Shown: positions 43,737 to 54,396 of the stretch, in pieces | How the letters are laid out: every line of letters starts with the position of its first letter | How positions within the stretch are numbered: the stretch's first letter is position 1 | Assembly: GCA_963801185.1 (NCBI GenBank) | Contig: CAWDDW010000003.1 | Coordinates: forward strand, 1,550,001-1,614,000 | From: Palsa-601 sp963801185 | GTDB taxonomy: Bacteria > Actinomycetota > Acidimicrobiia > Acidimicrobiales > Bog-793 | DNA: 64,000 nt | Direction of reading: 5' to 3' | The notes under the pieces: generated by a model | Database searches by the model: none | What the model was told of the DNA's origin: nothing | The model's input: the letters and a program-made list of their open reading frames with translations, nothing else | Made by a program: the position numbers and the translations under genes

Positions 43737-44231
43737 TCAGCTCGAGCCGGTGCAGAGGTCCGTGCTGTAGGTGATGACCACGTCCGCCTGGGAGATGTTC
43801 GAGGTACCCGAGGCCGAGGTTCGCCTCCACTCGACCTTGACGTCGTGGCCACGGAGTGCGGCCGCGCCGCCGGGGTCGGTCCAGGTGAACGAGAACGCCG
43901 AGGCTCTCGTGCCGACCGGAACGAACCGGACTTGTCCCGGCGGCACCAGCGTGAGACCGCCCACCCAGCTGTCGACCAGTCGGAACTCTACGGGCGCCCC
44001 GCTCACGACTGCGCTCACCGTGATTGCCGTGGCGTAGATCGACGCCGTGTCGGTCTCGAGTGCCCCGATTGACGCGTAGGTGGACGACGAGGTGGTGACC
44101 GAGGTCTCGGTCCATCGGGTCGCCTGGCAATTCACTGGCGAGCCGCCAGAGCCGGTCCCAGCAGCAAGAGCGACGGCGGGCGCTACGAGTGCGGCTACGA
44201 CGATGACGGCTACTACGAGGACCTTCCGCAT
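43737..44231 (-). CDS. Secreted protein, unknown function
   Basis: The 164-aa product has a clear signal peptide (MRKVLVVAVIVVAALVAPAVALA) and then a Thr/Ser/Val-rich beta-sandwich-like body with two cysteines (CQATRW and the last residues DLCTGSS). GGAGAGG is 5 nt before the ATG at 44231. The family is not recognised. The 217 bp upstream to 44448 show nothing clear. Confidence 0.7.
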   Translation of the reverse strand: MRKVLVVAVIVVAALVAPAVALAAGTGSGGSPVNCQATRWTETSVTTSSSTYASIGALETDTASIYATAITVSAVVSGAPVEFRLVDSWVGGLTLVPPGQVRFVPVGTRASAFSFTWTDPGGAAALRGHDVKVEWRRTSASGTSNISQADVVITYSTDLCTGSS

Positions 44232-44448
44232 GGGGCCTCTCCTTCCAGAGTGCATCGGGAGTTGACGCTTCACTGACATTACGGTCCGCGCTCCACCAAC
44301 ACAACGATCCCGACGAACTCGAGCACCGGGACCGCACTTTTGTCGTCCCAGGCTGCACCAGCACGTTCCACTGGACCGCCGCGCAGGAGTGCCTTCTCCT
44401 CTGAGGAGCGGTGGCTGGGGCAAGACGCCGCGCCCGGTCCGGCCTGCC

Positions 44449-45144
44449 TCAGTGGTCGAGGAATCCCGCCTCAGTGTGAGAACCGTCGCAGAGCGGCTTG
44501 TTCTTCGACTGGCCGCAGCGACAGAGCGTCATGCGGTTGCGCCACTCGATCTCCTCGCCGTCGGGCCCGGTGACCACGACGCGCCCGGTCACCCAGAGTG
44601 GACCGTCGTCGATCACACCGATCTCGTCGGCAAGCTCCGGCTCTATGTCCGCGCCGTCGGCTTCGACCCGGTAGGTCAGGGCGCCCGACGGGCAGCGCTC
44701 GATCATGGCCATCACCTGAGCACGCACGATGCTGTCGTCAGTGCCCGAGCCCGACACGAGCTTCCAGACGTTCGTGATGCGATTCCCGCAAAACCCAGCA
44801 TGAACGCAGACCGAGCGGTCGTCGCGGACGACGATGCCGGTCCCGAGGTAGGTCTTCGAGCGCGAGTCATAGTTCTCAGCCAGGCCGGCGCCTGTGCCAG
44901 CGGCGTCGAAGCCGACCTTGGCATGGGTCCCATCGCAGAAGGGCTTGTTGGAGGACTGCCCGCAGCGGCAGAGTGCATAGCGTGCGGGAGCCTCGAGGCG
45001 GGTGGTCGTCTGCCAGGTGAGCGGCTCGCCGTACTCGGAGCGAACCGGCCGCCGCCGGGTGATCGGGACCCCGCCCGCAACGACGTACGGTCCGTTCGGC
45101 GTGACCTGCACCCGCGCCTCCAAGCGCTCCGCCTCGTCGCTCAT
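44449..45144 (-). CDS. CDGSH iron-sulfur protein with divergent 4Fe-4S domain
   Basis: The 231-aa product has two CDGSH 2Fe-2S motifs: LCRCGQSSNKPFCDGTH (about residues 68-84) and LCRCGQSKNKPLCDGSH near the C-terminus. Between them lies a Fer4_19-like segment (CVHAGFCGNRITNVWKL, then ERCPSGALTY), the usual partner. Such proteins bind redox-active clusters and are linked to iron and redox balance. GGAGG lies 5 nt before the ATG at 45144, which decides the start. It is divergent from the F420 oxidoreductase gene. Confidence 0.92.
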   Translation of the reverse strand: MSDEAERLEARVQVTPNGPYVVAGGVPITRRRPVRSEYGEPLTWQTTTRLEAPARYALCRCGQSSNKPFCDGTHAKVGFDAAGTGAGLAENYDSRSKTYLGTGIVVRDDRSVCVHAGFCGNRITNVWKLVSGSGTDDSIVRAQVMAMIERCPSGALTYRVEADGADIEPELADEIGVIDDGPLWVTGRVVVTGPDGEEIEWRNRMTLCRCGQSKNKPLCDGSHTEAGFLDH

Positions 45145-45191
45145 GCTCGCCTCCTCATTCAAGTCGTATTCAAACCCCAAAGCTAACGACC

Positions 45192-45197
45192 TACGCT
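45192..45197 (+). promoter_or_regulatory. -10 box TACGCT of the F420 oxidoreductase gene, leaderless
   Basis: TACGCT lies 6 nt before the ATG at 45204, with no ribosome site between them. Confidence 0.5.
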
Positions 45198-45203
45198 GCC
45201 ATC

Positions 45204-46112
45204 ATGAGATACGGAGCCGGGCTCAACACGTCGAAAGCCATCACTGAGGTCGTCGAGGAGGCGCGCAAACTCGCCGACGAGGGCTTCTCGTGCCTCAGCA
45301 GCTCGCACATCTTCGGCTACGACGCCATCGCCTTGTTGGAGGTGGTCGGGCTCCAAGTCCCCGACGTCGAGCTGATGACGGCAGTCGTCCCGATCTACAC
45401 CCGCCATCCGATCGCGATGGCCCAGCAGGCGTTGACGGTGCAGGCGGCGACCGGTGGGCGTTTTGCTCTCGGCATCGGCCTGTCGCACCAGGTGTTGGTC
45501 GAGGCCGTGTACGGGTTGAGTTTCGATCAGCCATTGCGGGCGATGCGTGAGTACCTGGCAATCCTGATGCCGCTGCTCCACCACGAGAATGTCCGGTTCC
45601 GCGGCGAGACCGTGAGTGCGTCTGCGGGACCGCTCGAGATCGACGTGCCGGCACCGCCTCAGGTCATCGTCGCCGCTCTCGGGACGGCCATGCTCGAGCT
45701 GGCGGGCGAGGTCGCTGACGGGACCGCCACGTGGATGACCGGGCCGAAGACGTTGGCCGAGCACATCGTGCCGACGATCCGGTCGGCGGCCGAGCGCGCA
45801 GGGCGACCGTCACCCCGGGTTTGCGCGGCGCTGCCGGTATGTGTGACCGACGAGGTGGAGGCAGCCCGCCGGCGCGCCGACGAGGTCTTCTCGCTCTACG
45901 GCAGCCTGCCGTCGTACCGGGCGATGTTGGACCGGGAGGGCGCAGCCGGCCCGGGCGACGCCGCGATAGTGGGCAGCGAGGCGGCGGTGCGGGCTGTGCT
46001 CGAGGAGATCGAGGCAGCTGGGGTGACGGATTTCTCGGCCGCGCCCATCGGGAGCCGCGAGGAGATAGACCGGACGACGGCGTTGTTCCGGGAGCTGACT
46101 TCTGCGGGGTGA
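45204..46112 (+). CDS. Luciferase-like F420-dependent oxidoreductase
   Basis: The 302-aa protein has the LLM TIM-barrel pattern: start MRYGAGLNTSKAITEVVEEARKLADEGF, MTAVVPIYTRHPIAMAQQALTVQAATGGRFALGIG in sections, and a C-terminal AALGTAMLELAGEVADGT. These match F420-dependent members of the bacterial luciferase family (TIGR03564-type). It should transfer hydride between F420 and an unknown substrate. Its 3' half is overlapped by a long antisense frame of the convergent gene. Confidence 0.9.
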   Translation: MRYGAGLNTSKAITEVVEEARKLADEGFSCLSSSHIFGYDAIALLEVVGLQVPDVELMTAVVPIYTRHPIAMAQQALTVQAATGGRFALGIGLSHQVLVEAVYGLSFDQPLRAMREYLAILMPLLHHENVRFRGETVSASAGPLEIDVPAPPQVIVAALGTAMLELAGEVADGTATWMTGPKTLAEHIVPTIRSAAERAGRPSPRVCAALPVCVTDEVEAARRRADEVFSLYGSLPSYRAMLDREGAAGPGDAAIVGSEAAVRAVLEEIEAAGVTDFSAAPIGSREEIDRTTALFRELTSAG

Positions 46113-47544
46113 TGCCGAGCGCCATCGCGGTGATCGACCCGGGGAGCGATCCGATCGGGGGGCCGGCCTTCGTGGAGGACGGGTTCAGCAACATGAACAC
46201 GGTGTGTCTCTCCGTCGTGTTCGACACCCAGATCGCCTGAGTGCGCGGGATGCTCGCCACAGTGTCGAGATCGAGCGAGGCGGCGTCGTACTCGCTCATG
46301 CCCTGCGCCGTCATCGTCATGGGGTTGACGCGCACGATGCCGTACTCCGTCACGGCAAAGGCGGCGCTACCCGTGCAGTCGAAGGCGATCGATGACGTAT
46401 CGGTGGCTGAGTCCCACATCTTGATCGACCGCTCGTAACGATGATCCGCCAGCGACACCACACCGACGGTGGGTGAGGGGGAGACGAGATCGGCGCCGTG
46501 GTTCCCGACGAGCGCGAGCGTGCCGGTCGGTGAGACTGCGATTGCACCCGGCAGGACCTGGAAGGCGGAGCCCGGTGTCGGTTCTCTCTGTGGGAACCGG
46601 ATCGTGAGGATCACCCGACGCTGTGTCATGTTCAACTTGGAGAGGCCGTCGAACGAGGTGACGTAGGCGATACCACTAGGGGCGAAGGCGACCCCCCACG
46701 GCCCACTGCCGGCGGGGCTCTTGCTAGCGATCGTGATCGTGGTAGTCGACGTGGACGTGCCGCTCGGGTGGGCGAGGTCCACCTCGGTGACGGTGTCACC
46801 CGAGGGCCCTGGTAGATCTATCGCGGCGCTTCCCGTATGGGCGACGAGGGCGTAGTGGCCGTCCGGCGAGATCGCCAGCCCGCCCGAGTAGGGCGTGGGG
46901 CCACGCATGCTCGTCAGGACCCGGGCGCTGCCGGTCGGTGCTTCGAGAGCGACGAGGTACTCCGTCTCTTGCGAGAATTGTGCCGAGCCACTTGCCACGG
47001 CGTAGACCGTCTTGCCGTTGGGTGCGACGGCAAGAGCTGCGATCGACGAAAGGTGGTCGGGGAGGGGTCGCGACCAAGCGAGGCGTCCGGAAGGGAGGTC
47101 GATCGCCGCGACCTGGTCCGGCTGTGAGGGTTGGGTGTAGAAAGCGCGCACGACGTAGGCGACGACTTGGGGATCGGAGGGCGCCGCGGCACACGTGCGA
47201 TCGAGCACGGCCACGGGATTGGGGTGCCCGGGGTGCTTGTGGTTTACGTGGTGCTTGGAGGGTCCGGTCGTGCCCGTGGGCTTGACCCGGGCGCGGCCGC
47301 CGAGGTGGGTGACGACGATGGCCGCCGTGGCCCCGAGGGCGACCGTCACGACGACAGCAACGGCGAGCGAGGCGCTGCGGCGCCACGTGCCGGTCCAGCC
47401 GGTGGGTCCGGTCCTCCGGCGAGCCGTGCCGGACTCGAGGCGGGCGGTGGCGTGGTGGAAAATGGCCTCGCGCTCGTTAGCGGTCGGGGAGGCGGCAGGC
47501 GGCCCTGCGCGGCGGATGAGGGAGATCAGTGCGTCGAGGTCCAT
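45664..47544 (-). CDS. Membrane-anchored beta-propeller protein beside an ECF sigma factor
   Basis: The first ~480 residues (47544 to about 46110) are protein-like: a cytoplasmic anti-sigma-like start (MDLDALISLIRRAGPP), one membrane helix (SLAVAVVVTVALGATAAIVVTHL), a His-rich linker (KHHVNHKHPGHPNP) and a beta-propeller with repeats such as LAVAPNGKTVYAV, LAISPDGHYALVAH and IAVSPTGTLALVGN. After MALGITPQ no stop occurs until 45664; the extra ~150 residues are Pro/Arg-rich and antisense to the oxidoreductase gene, so the stop has probably been lost or the real end lies near 46110. It overlaps the sigma factor gene by 19 bp and may be its anti-sigma factor or sensor. Confidence 0.75.
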   Translation of the reverse strand: MDLDALISLIRRAGPPAASPTANEREAIFHHATARLESGTARRRTGPTGWTGTWRRSASLAVAVVVTVALGATAAIVVTHLGGRARVKPTGTTGPSKHHVNHKHPGHPNPVAVLDRTCAAAPSDPQVVAYVVRAFYTQPSQPDQVAAIDLPSGRLAWSRPLPDHLSSIAALAVAPNGKTVYAVASGSAQFSQETEYLVALEAPTGSARVLTSMRGPTPYSGGLAISPDGHYALVAHTGSAAIDLPGPSGDTVTEVDLAHPSGTSTSTTTITIASKSPAGSGPWGVAFAPSGIAYVTSFDGLSKLNMTQRRVILTIRFPQREPTPGSAFQVLPGAIAVSPTGTLALVGNHGADLVSPSPTVGVVSLADHRYERSIKMWDSATDTSSIAFDCTGSAAFAVTEYGIVRVNPMTMTAQGMSEYDAASLDLDTVASIPRTQAIWVSNTTERHTVFMLLNPSSTKAGPPIGSLPGSITAMALGITPQKSAPGTTPSSGLSPRGSRWARPRNPSPQLPRSPRAQPAPPPRCPLSRRRPGRLRPPGPTSPGTTAGCRRARRPRRRAGGLPPPRRSHIPAAPRKPGVTVALRARPPTGSSARCARPTSSARSSTWRSRQRPRPPARAWPSRERRR

Positions 47545-48137
47545 GACGGTCCTAGCCCTTCGTCGGGAATGCCTTTCGGGGGCGCCCCGTCGGGCGCGTC
47601 ACCGGGGTCGTGAGTGCCGGTAGGGGAGACGGGCGGCGACTCGTCAAGCGCGCGCGACAACCGCTTGAGAGCCCGGTGGAGGCGGACGTTGACCGCGTTG
47701 ATCGAGCACCCGAGCACGGCGGCCGCCTCGGCGCGGCTGAGCTCGTCCCAGGCGAGCAGCCGGAGCAGCTCCTGGTCGCGCGGTGCGAGTTTGGCGATCG
47801 CAGCGGCGAGGCGGTCGTGCAGGGTCGTGGGAGAGCTGTCGTCAGGAAGCGGCGGCACAGGTCTCTGGCTGAGCTTGGTCACGAGCCGGGAGCGCCGTGC
47901 GTCACCTCGGCGGTGATCGGCCACCACGCGGCGTGCCACGCCGATCAGCCACGCGCGGCTCGAGGGCGCGGCGTCCTTGTCGTTGCGCCTGCGCCAAGCG
48001 ACGGCGAAGACCTCCGCCACGACATCACCGACGTCAGAGTGTTCCCGGCGCCGGTTCTCGACGTACCGGTAGACAGCGTCGACGTTGTCGTCGTACAGGC
48101 GGCGGAACTGCACCTGCTCGTCGCCGGTCATCGCCAT
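47526..48137 (-). CDS. ECF-type RNA polymerase sigma factor
   Basis: The 203-aa protein has sigma region 2 (FRRLYDDNVDAVYRYVENRR, then DVVAEVFAVAWRR) and region 4 (LAPRDQELLRLLAWDELSRAEAAAVLGCSINAVNVRLHRALKRL in sections). A Pro-rich tail of about 35 residues follows. It is transcribed with the membrane beta-propeller gene and overlaps it, the usual sigma/anti-sigma layout. Two ATGs (48137, 48131) are possible starts. A 16-bp triple repeat lies directly upstream. Confidence 0.92.
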   Translation of the reverse strand: MAMTGDEQVQFRRLYDDNVDAVYRYVENRRREHSDVGDVVAEVFAVAWRRRNDKDAAPSSRAWLIGVARRVVADHRRGDARRSRLVTKLSQRPVPPLPDDSSPTTLHDRLAAAIAKLAPRDQELLRLLAWDELSRAEAAAVLGCSINAVNVRLHRALKRLSRALDESPPVSPTGTHDPGDAPDGAPPKGIPDEGLGPSWTSTH

Positions 48138-48142
48138 CCCAG

Positions 48143-48190
48143 CATCTCACTCACAAGCCATCTCACTCACAAGCCATCTCACTCACAAGA
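48143..48190 (-). repeat. Three 16-bp tandem repeats in the leader of the ECF sigma gene
   Basis: CATCTCACTCACAAGC (+ strand) occurs at 48143-48158 and 48159-48174, and again at 48175-48190 with the last base changed to A. On the coding strand each copy ends in ATG after GTGAGTGAG. Two copies read ATG GCT TGT GAG TGA (Met-Ala-Cys-Glu-stop). The third reads ATG CTG GGA TGG CGA TGA, whose stop overlaps the second ATG of the sigma gene. Confidence 0.85.
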
Positions 48191-48258
48191 TGGCCTGCAT
48201 GCCCGCGAATCTTTCACGCAGGTGAGGCGGGTGCCCTCGTTGTCGGCCGTGTGGGGAG

Positions 48259-49716
48259 CTATCTGCCGTACGGGGAGTTGACGCCCGACGCGGGCGGTGA
48301 CACCGCCGGCGCCACCGAGCGAGTCGCACGCGGCAGGAGCGCGCACGTGAGGCCCGACAGGGCTGCCATCGAGCCGCCGTAGATCCACAGGTGGTGGAAG
48401 TGATCGAGCGCGCCGGCGGCGGACGTCGGAGTCCCGAGGATCACGACCAGCAGTGCGACGCCGAGCGCTCCGCCGATCTGGCGAGCGGTCTGGTTCACGG
48501 CAGACCCGACTGCGAAGCGGTCGGCCGGCAGGCTCGAGACGGCCGCAGCGCTGAGCACAGGAAACGTCAGGCCGATCCCGAGCCCGACGATCAGCGTCGC
48601 CGGTAGCCACCGCGTCACGTACTCGGGCTGCAGGCCGACCCGGGTGGCGTACCACGCCAGCCCGCTCGCGAAGGTGGCCGCGCCGATCAAGAGGACCGGC
48701 CGGTATCCGATCCGCGCCGCCAGGCGCCCGGCGGGCGCCGACACCGCCGCGACGACGAGCGGTCCCGGAGTGACGGCCAGCCCGGCCCTGAGGATCGTAT
48801 AGTGCCAGACGCTCGTCAGGAACAGGATGTTCCCGAGCAACATCGCGAAGAAGCCCATCGCATACAACAGACTCGCCAAATTTGCCACGCTGAACGAGCG
48901 CGCCCGGAAAAGAGCCAGCTGCAACACGGGCTCGTCGTGATGGGCCGATCGGTACAAGAAAGCTGCCATGAGGACCGACGCAGCCGCGAACCCGCCGATG
49001 ATCTTCGGGTTCGACCATCCCCAGGTCTCCCCTTGCGAGATCGCCAGCACAAGGGCGCCGAGCCCGATGCTGACGAGCGCTACCCCGAGGTAGTCAGGTG
49101 CCGCGATCGAGGGCGTCGGGACGGACTCGATCAGAACACGACGGCCGACGAGGTACGCCACCGCCCCGACTGGCAGGTTCACGAAGAAGGCCCAGCGCCA
49201 CCCACCGGCCGAGACGAGCAACGCCCCTAGGGATGGCCCGGTCGCGACGGCGAGGGCGCCGACGCCGCCCCACAGGGCGACGATCTGCGAGCGCCGCTCG
49301 GTGGGAAAGGCGCCGAGCAACAACGCGAGGGAAGAGGGCAGCAGCGCGGCAGCGCCAGCGCCCTGGACGAGCCGGCCCGCGACGAGCAGGGAAACCGTCG
49401 GAGCCAGTCCGCACAGCGCCGAGCCGAGGGTGAAGACGGCCAGGCCGCCGAAGAAGACCCGGCGCCTACCGAGTCGGTCAGCTGTGCGTCCTGCAGTGAC
49501 GAGAAGCGAGCCGAACACGATGCTGTAGCCGGTGATGACCCACGCGAGTGCCGCCTTGGACTCGAGCGGGAAAGATCTCTCGAGGGCCGGGAACGCGATG
49601 TTCACGATCGAGAGGTCGAGTGAGGCCATGAAGGCGCCTAGCGCCGTGACCAGGAAGATGGCGGAACGGCGGGTCTCAAGCTCCCCCTCGACCGGAATGG
49701 CATTCAGTTCTGTCAT
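48259..49716 (-). CDS. MFS drug transporter, DHA2-like (14 helices)
   Basis: The 485-aa protein has the MFS pattern with motif A GRTADRLGRRRVF after helix 2, motif C in GPSLGALLVSAGGWRWAFFVN, and an early SLDLSIVNIAFPAL typical of DHA2 exporters. It should expel drugs by proton antiport. The ATG at 49716 is chosen because TAGGGT lies 7 nt upstream. It is divergent from an HxlR regulator with a shared operator-like palindrome. Confidence 0.92.
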   Translation of the reverse strand: MTELNAIPVEGELETRRSAIFLVTALGAFMASLDLSIVNIAFPALERSFPLESKAALAWVITGYSIVFGSLLVTAGRTADRLGRRRVFFGGLAVFTLGSALCGLAPTVSLLVAGRLVQGAGAAALLPSSLALLLGAFPTERRSQIVALWGGVGALAVATGPSLGALLVSAGGWRWAFFVNLPVGAVAYLVGRRVLIESVPTPSIAAPDYLGVALVSIGLGALVLAISQGETWGWSNPKIIGGFAAASVLMAAFLYRSAHHDEPVLQLALFRARSFSVANLASLLYAMGFFAMLLGNILFLTSVWHYTILRAGLAVTPGPLVVAAVSAPAGRLAARIGYRPVLLIGAATFASGLAWYATRVGLQPEYVTRWLPATLIVGLGIGLTFPVLSAAAVSSLPADRFAVGSAVNQTARQIGGALGVALLVVILGTPTSAAGALDHFHHLWIYGGSMAALSGLTCALLPRATRSVAPAVSPPASGVNSPYGR

Positions 49717-49723
49717 GAAACGC

Positions 49724-49767
49724 ACCCTACAGCCATGCGTTGCATGATGCAACTCCGCGCCTATGCT
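49724..49767. promoter_or_regulatory. Divergent leaderless promoters around an HxlR-type operator
   Basis: GTTGCAT-G-ATGCAAC (49739-49753) is a perfect 7-bp palindrome between the two starts. On the minus strand TAGGGT (49724-49729) lies 7 nt before the MFS ATG. On the plus strand TATGCT (49762-49767) lies 7 nt before the HxlR ATG. The regulator probably binds the palindrome and blocks both promoters. Confidence 0.75.
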
Positions 49768-49774
49768 GCTGGTC

Positions 49775-50239
49775 ATGGAGCGGAAAAGCTTTGCGACGAT
49801 GGACTGCTCGGTCGCCCAGTGCCTCGAGGTCGTAGGTGAGTGGTGGAGCATGTTGGTGGTGCGGGATGCGTTTCTTGGGGTCAGCCGTTTCGACGACTTC
49901 CAGCGCCGCCTCGGCATCTCGCGCAACATCTTGCAGCAGCGCCTCGCGAGGCTGGTCGACACAGGCGTATTCGAGCGTGTCCGGTACTCCGAGCGACCGG
50001 TCAGGTACGACTACCGTCTCACCGACAAGGGCCGAGACCTCTGGCCAGTCCTCACCACGATGAGGCAGTGGGGGGATCGGTACGCAGCCCCGTCAGGGCC
50101 GCCCGTCGAGCTCCGGCACAAGGGGTGCGGCGAGGTCGCCGAGGCGGTGCTCGTGTGCGGGTCGTGCGGCGAGAAGGTGACCGCCCGCGATTTCGTAGCG
50201 GAGCCGGGAGTGGGGAGGAAGGCTCCCAGCTTTCGCTAG
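49775..50239 (+). CDS. HxlR-family winged-helix regulator
   Basis: The 154-aa protein has the HxlR winged helix: CSVAQCLEVVGEWWSMLVVRDAFLGVSRFDDFQRRLGISRNILQQRLARLVDTGVFERV in sections, then YDYRLTDKGRDLWPVL. The C-terminal CGEVAEAVLVCGSCGEKV is a zinc-ribbon-like tail seen in some members. HxlR proteins sense reactive electrophiles or drugs. It very probably controls the divergent MFS gene. ATG at 49775 is used; an in-frame ATG at 49763 falls inside the -10 box. Confidence 0.9.
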   Translation: MERKSFATMDCSVAQCLEVVGEWWSMLVVRDAFLGVSRFDDFQRRLGISRNILQQRLARLVDTGVFERVRYSERPVRYDYRLTDKGRDLWPVLTTMRQWGDRYAAPSGPPVELRHKGCGEVAEAVLVCGSCGEKVTARDFVAEPGVGRKAPSFR

Positions 50240-50269
50240 CCAGCCTTGGGTAGCTGAGCCTTCGGTAGC

Positions 50270-51373
50270 TCAGCCTTCGGTGAAGCTCCCATCGTCCCGG
50301 CGAACCACGGTCCCGAGGCTCATCATCTCGGCAAGCAGGTCGGCCCGGTCCGAGCGGTGCGAGAGAGCGAACTCGATCTCGCCCCAGGTGGCCGCCAGGT
50401 TCTCCTGGCGTCGCAGGTGGAGCGACTGGTCGACCGCACTGTCCCAGAGCCGGTTCATCATGTCCGTGCCGGCGTGACGTGCGCCGTCTGAGCCGATCCA
50501 GGTCCGGTCCCGCATCTCCGAGAGCGCCGTGCGCAACCAGGCGACGTGCGGGGTCTCGTCCGAGCGGATGTGAGCGACGAGTCGTGCCGCCGCACCTTCG
50601 CCTGCTACGAGGCTGTCGTCGCTCAGCACGGCTTCCGCCCAGGCGAAGCTGTGGAACGCCGAGATCTCGATCAGGAGCAGGCCGATCATCCGCGCGACGA
50701 GCGTCTCGAGGCGGAAGTCGACGTCGGCCGGGAGCAAGCGGCTGGCAAGCGCTTGCGCCTGTGCGCTGGCGACGGCGGCCGCGGTCCGCGGCCCGGCGCC
50801 GATGCCCATGCGAGCGAGCATCCGCGTCGTCTCGTCCTCGGAGACCGGGCTCTCGAACGCGATGTCCCGAGCGACGAACCACATGTCCTTGTGACCCGCC
50901 TGGTCGCCGTAGCCGGCCTCGTCCCTGGCGTGGGCCTCGAACAGGCCGCCGTCTATGTGGGCGATGGCCGTGCCCGTGACGTCCTCCTCGAAACTGGCCT
51001 GGAAGTCCGGGATCGGTAGCAGCCGCAGCATGCCCCCGAAACCCTCGACGGTGCCGATCCGCGTCAGGCTCGAGATCGTCGGTCCCGGCACACCGTTCCT
51101 CAGGAGGTACTTCGACTGCTCGACGTTCGGGAAGCTCGCCGGCCAACGATCGAGAGGGATGTCGAGGAGAGGCGAGCCGAAGTCGGTTTGCCGCCTAGCT
51201 TCCCAGGCATGGATCGCAGGCCAGCGGTTCTTCGTGCGAGGGGAGACGTAAGTGCCGTCCGCGTCGAACCCGCCGTGACAGCGGACGCCGTTAGCGACCA
51301 GAGGCTCGGCGATGTCGTGATCGGCGAGCAGCTCCTCCTCGCTGTACTCGAGTTGGTCGGTGACGGCCGTCAT
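50270..51373 (-). CDS. Uncharacterised protein, possibly ferritin-like
   Basis: The 367-aa protein is not recognised. Residues 125-310 are largely helical with spaced Glu and His that could form a diiron site: FEAHARDEAGYGDQAGHKDMW, LIEISAFHSFAWAE and HIRSDETPHVAWLRTALSEM. That suggests a ferritin-like four-helix bundle, but this is an inference. TAGACT lies 6 nt upstream of the ATG at 51373 (51380-51385 on the + strand), so it is probably leaderless and divergent from the S9 peptidase gene. Confidence 0.6.
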   Translation of the reverse strand: MTAVTDQLEYSEEELLADHDIAEPLVANGVRCHGGFDADGTYVSPRTKNRWPAIHAWEARRQTDFGSPLLDIPLDRWPASFPNVEQSKYLLRNGVPGPTISSLTRIGTVEGFGGMLRLLPIPDFQASFEEDVTGTAIAHIDGGLFEAHARDEAGYGDQAGHKDMWFVARDIAFESPVSEDETTRMLARMGIGAGPRTAAAVASAQAQALASRLLPADVDFRLETLVARMIGLLLIEISAFHSFAWAEAVLSDDSLVAGEGAAARLVAHIRSDETPHVAWLRTALSEMRDRTWIGSDGARHAGTDMMNRLWDSAVDQSLHLRRQENLAATWGEIEFALSHRSDRADLLAEMMSLGTVVRRDDGSFTEG

Positions 51374-51379
51374 GGCGCG

Positions 51380-51408
51380 AGTCTACGGGAGCACGCCGTG
51401 GGTAGCCT
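51380..51408. promoter_or_regulatory. Divergent leaderless -10 boxes for 50270-51373 and the S9 peptidase
   Basis: TAGACT on the minus strand (51380-51385) is 6 nt before the ATG at 51373. TAGCCT on the plus strand (51403-51408) is 8 nt before the GTG at 51417. Confidence 0.5.
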
Positions 51409-51416
51409 CGCCGTCT

Positions 51417-53718
<2,302 letters not shown>

Positions 53719-53745
53719 GGCTGCCGAGGCGGCTTCCGGCTCGAG

Positions 53746-54321
53746 CTACCAGGGCGCCGTGGTCGTTGTCGTGCTGCCTGCGCTCGTCGTGGTCGTGGTC
53801 GTGGTGGTGGTACCCCCGCCGCTCGTCGTCGACTTGACCGGAGTGCCGGAGTTGGTCGAGGCGGCCGAGTGCACGAGATACCAAGTGCCTCCGAAGGCGA
53901 CGATCTTCTCGCCCTTCGACTGTCCGGCTTTGCCGTCACCGACGAAGGTGTAGACGGGCCAGCCGTTGTAGGTGACCTGCCACTTGCCCCCTCGCGTGAC
54001 GTGGGAGATCTTGCCCTTCACGCCCGAGGATCCCGTGATCCTGGCGTTCTTTGCGACGAGCAGCGGCGGCCAGTTCCCGAGGCACATGGTGCTCTTGCAG
54101 TGGATCTTGCCCGTGGATTCGGTGCTGAGCACGTAGAGGGAGAAGCCGGCCGAATTCGTCAGCACATCCCCGAACTTGCCGACCTTGCGTGATCCGAGCG
54201 TCGGCTTCGCCGTGGAGGCCTTGATTTGCTGGGCACCGGATCTCACGTGCTGGGCCCCGGCTGACAGCGGCACTGCGACGGAACCGCCGATTGCTGCTGC
54301 AGCGACCACTCCTGCGATCAC
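53746..54321 (-). CDS. Secreted protein with COG4315-type repeats, N-terminus likely frameshifted
   Basis: The product (191 aa from the GTG at 54321) has a hydrophobic export segment (AGVVAAAAIGGSVAVPLSAGA), two COG4315/lipoprotein_15-type repeats (FGDVLTNSAGFSLYVLSTES with CKSTMCLGNWPPLLV, then VTYNGWPVYTFVGDGKAGQ) and a Thr/Ser-rich tail. An ATG at 54358 with GGAGG 7 nt upstream is the better start, but it is out of frame by one. Removing a base from CTTCGAG (54341-54347, + strand) joins it as MDTRSSSRFRRRVIAGVV, a normal signal-peptide start. Function unknown. Confidence 0.75.
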   Translation of the reverse strand: MIAGVVAAAAIGGSVAVPLSAGAQHVRSGAQQIKASTAKPTLGSRKVGKFGDVLTNSAGFSLYVLSTESTGKIHCKSTMCLGNWPPLLVAKNARITGSSGVKGKISHVTRGGKWQVTYNGWPVYTFVGDGKAGQSKGEKIVAFGGTWYLVHSAASTNSGTPVKSTTSGGGTTTTTTTTTSAGSTTTTTAPW

Positions 54322-54396
54322 CCGGCGCCGGAATCTCGAGCTTCGAGCGTGTGTCCATGCGAAGTCCTCCAGGTGCTGGGCGATCTCTTCGCTCGG

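Noticed and set aside
48143..48190. CRISPR-like array
   Set aside because: Three 16-bp units without spacers, directly upstream of a sigma gene; no cas genes in the window.
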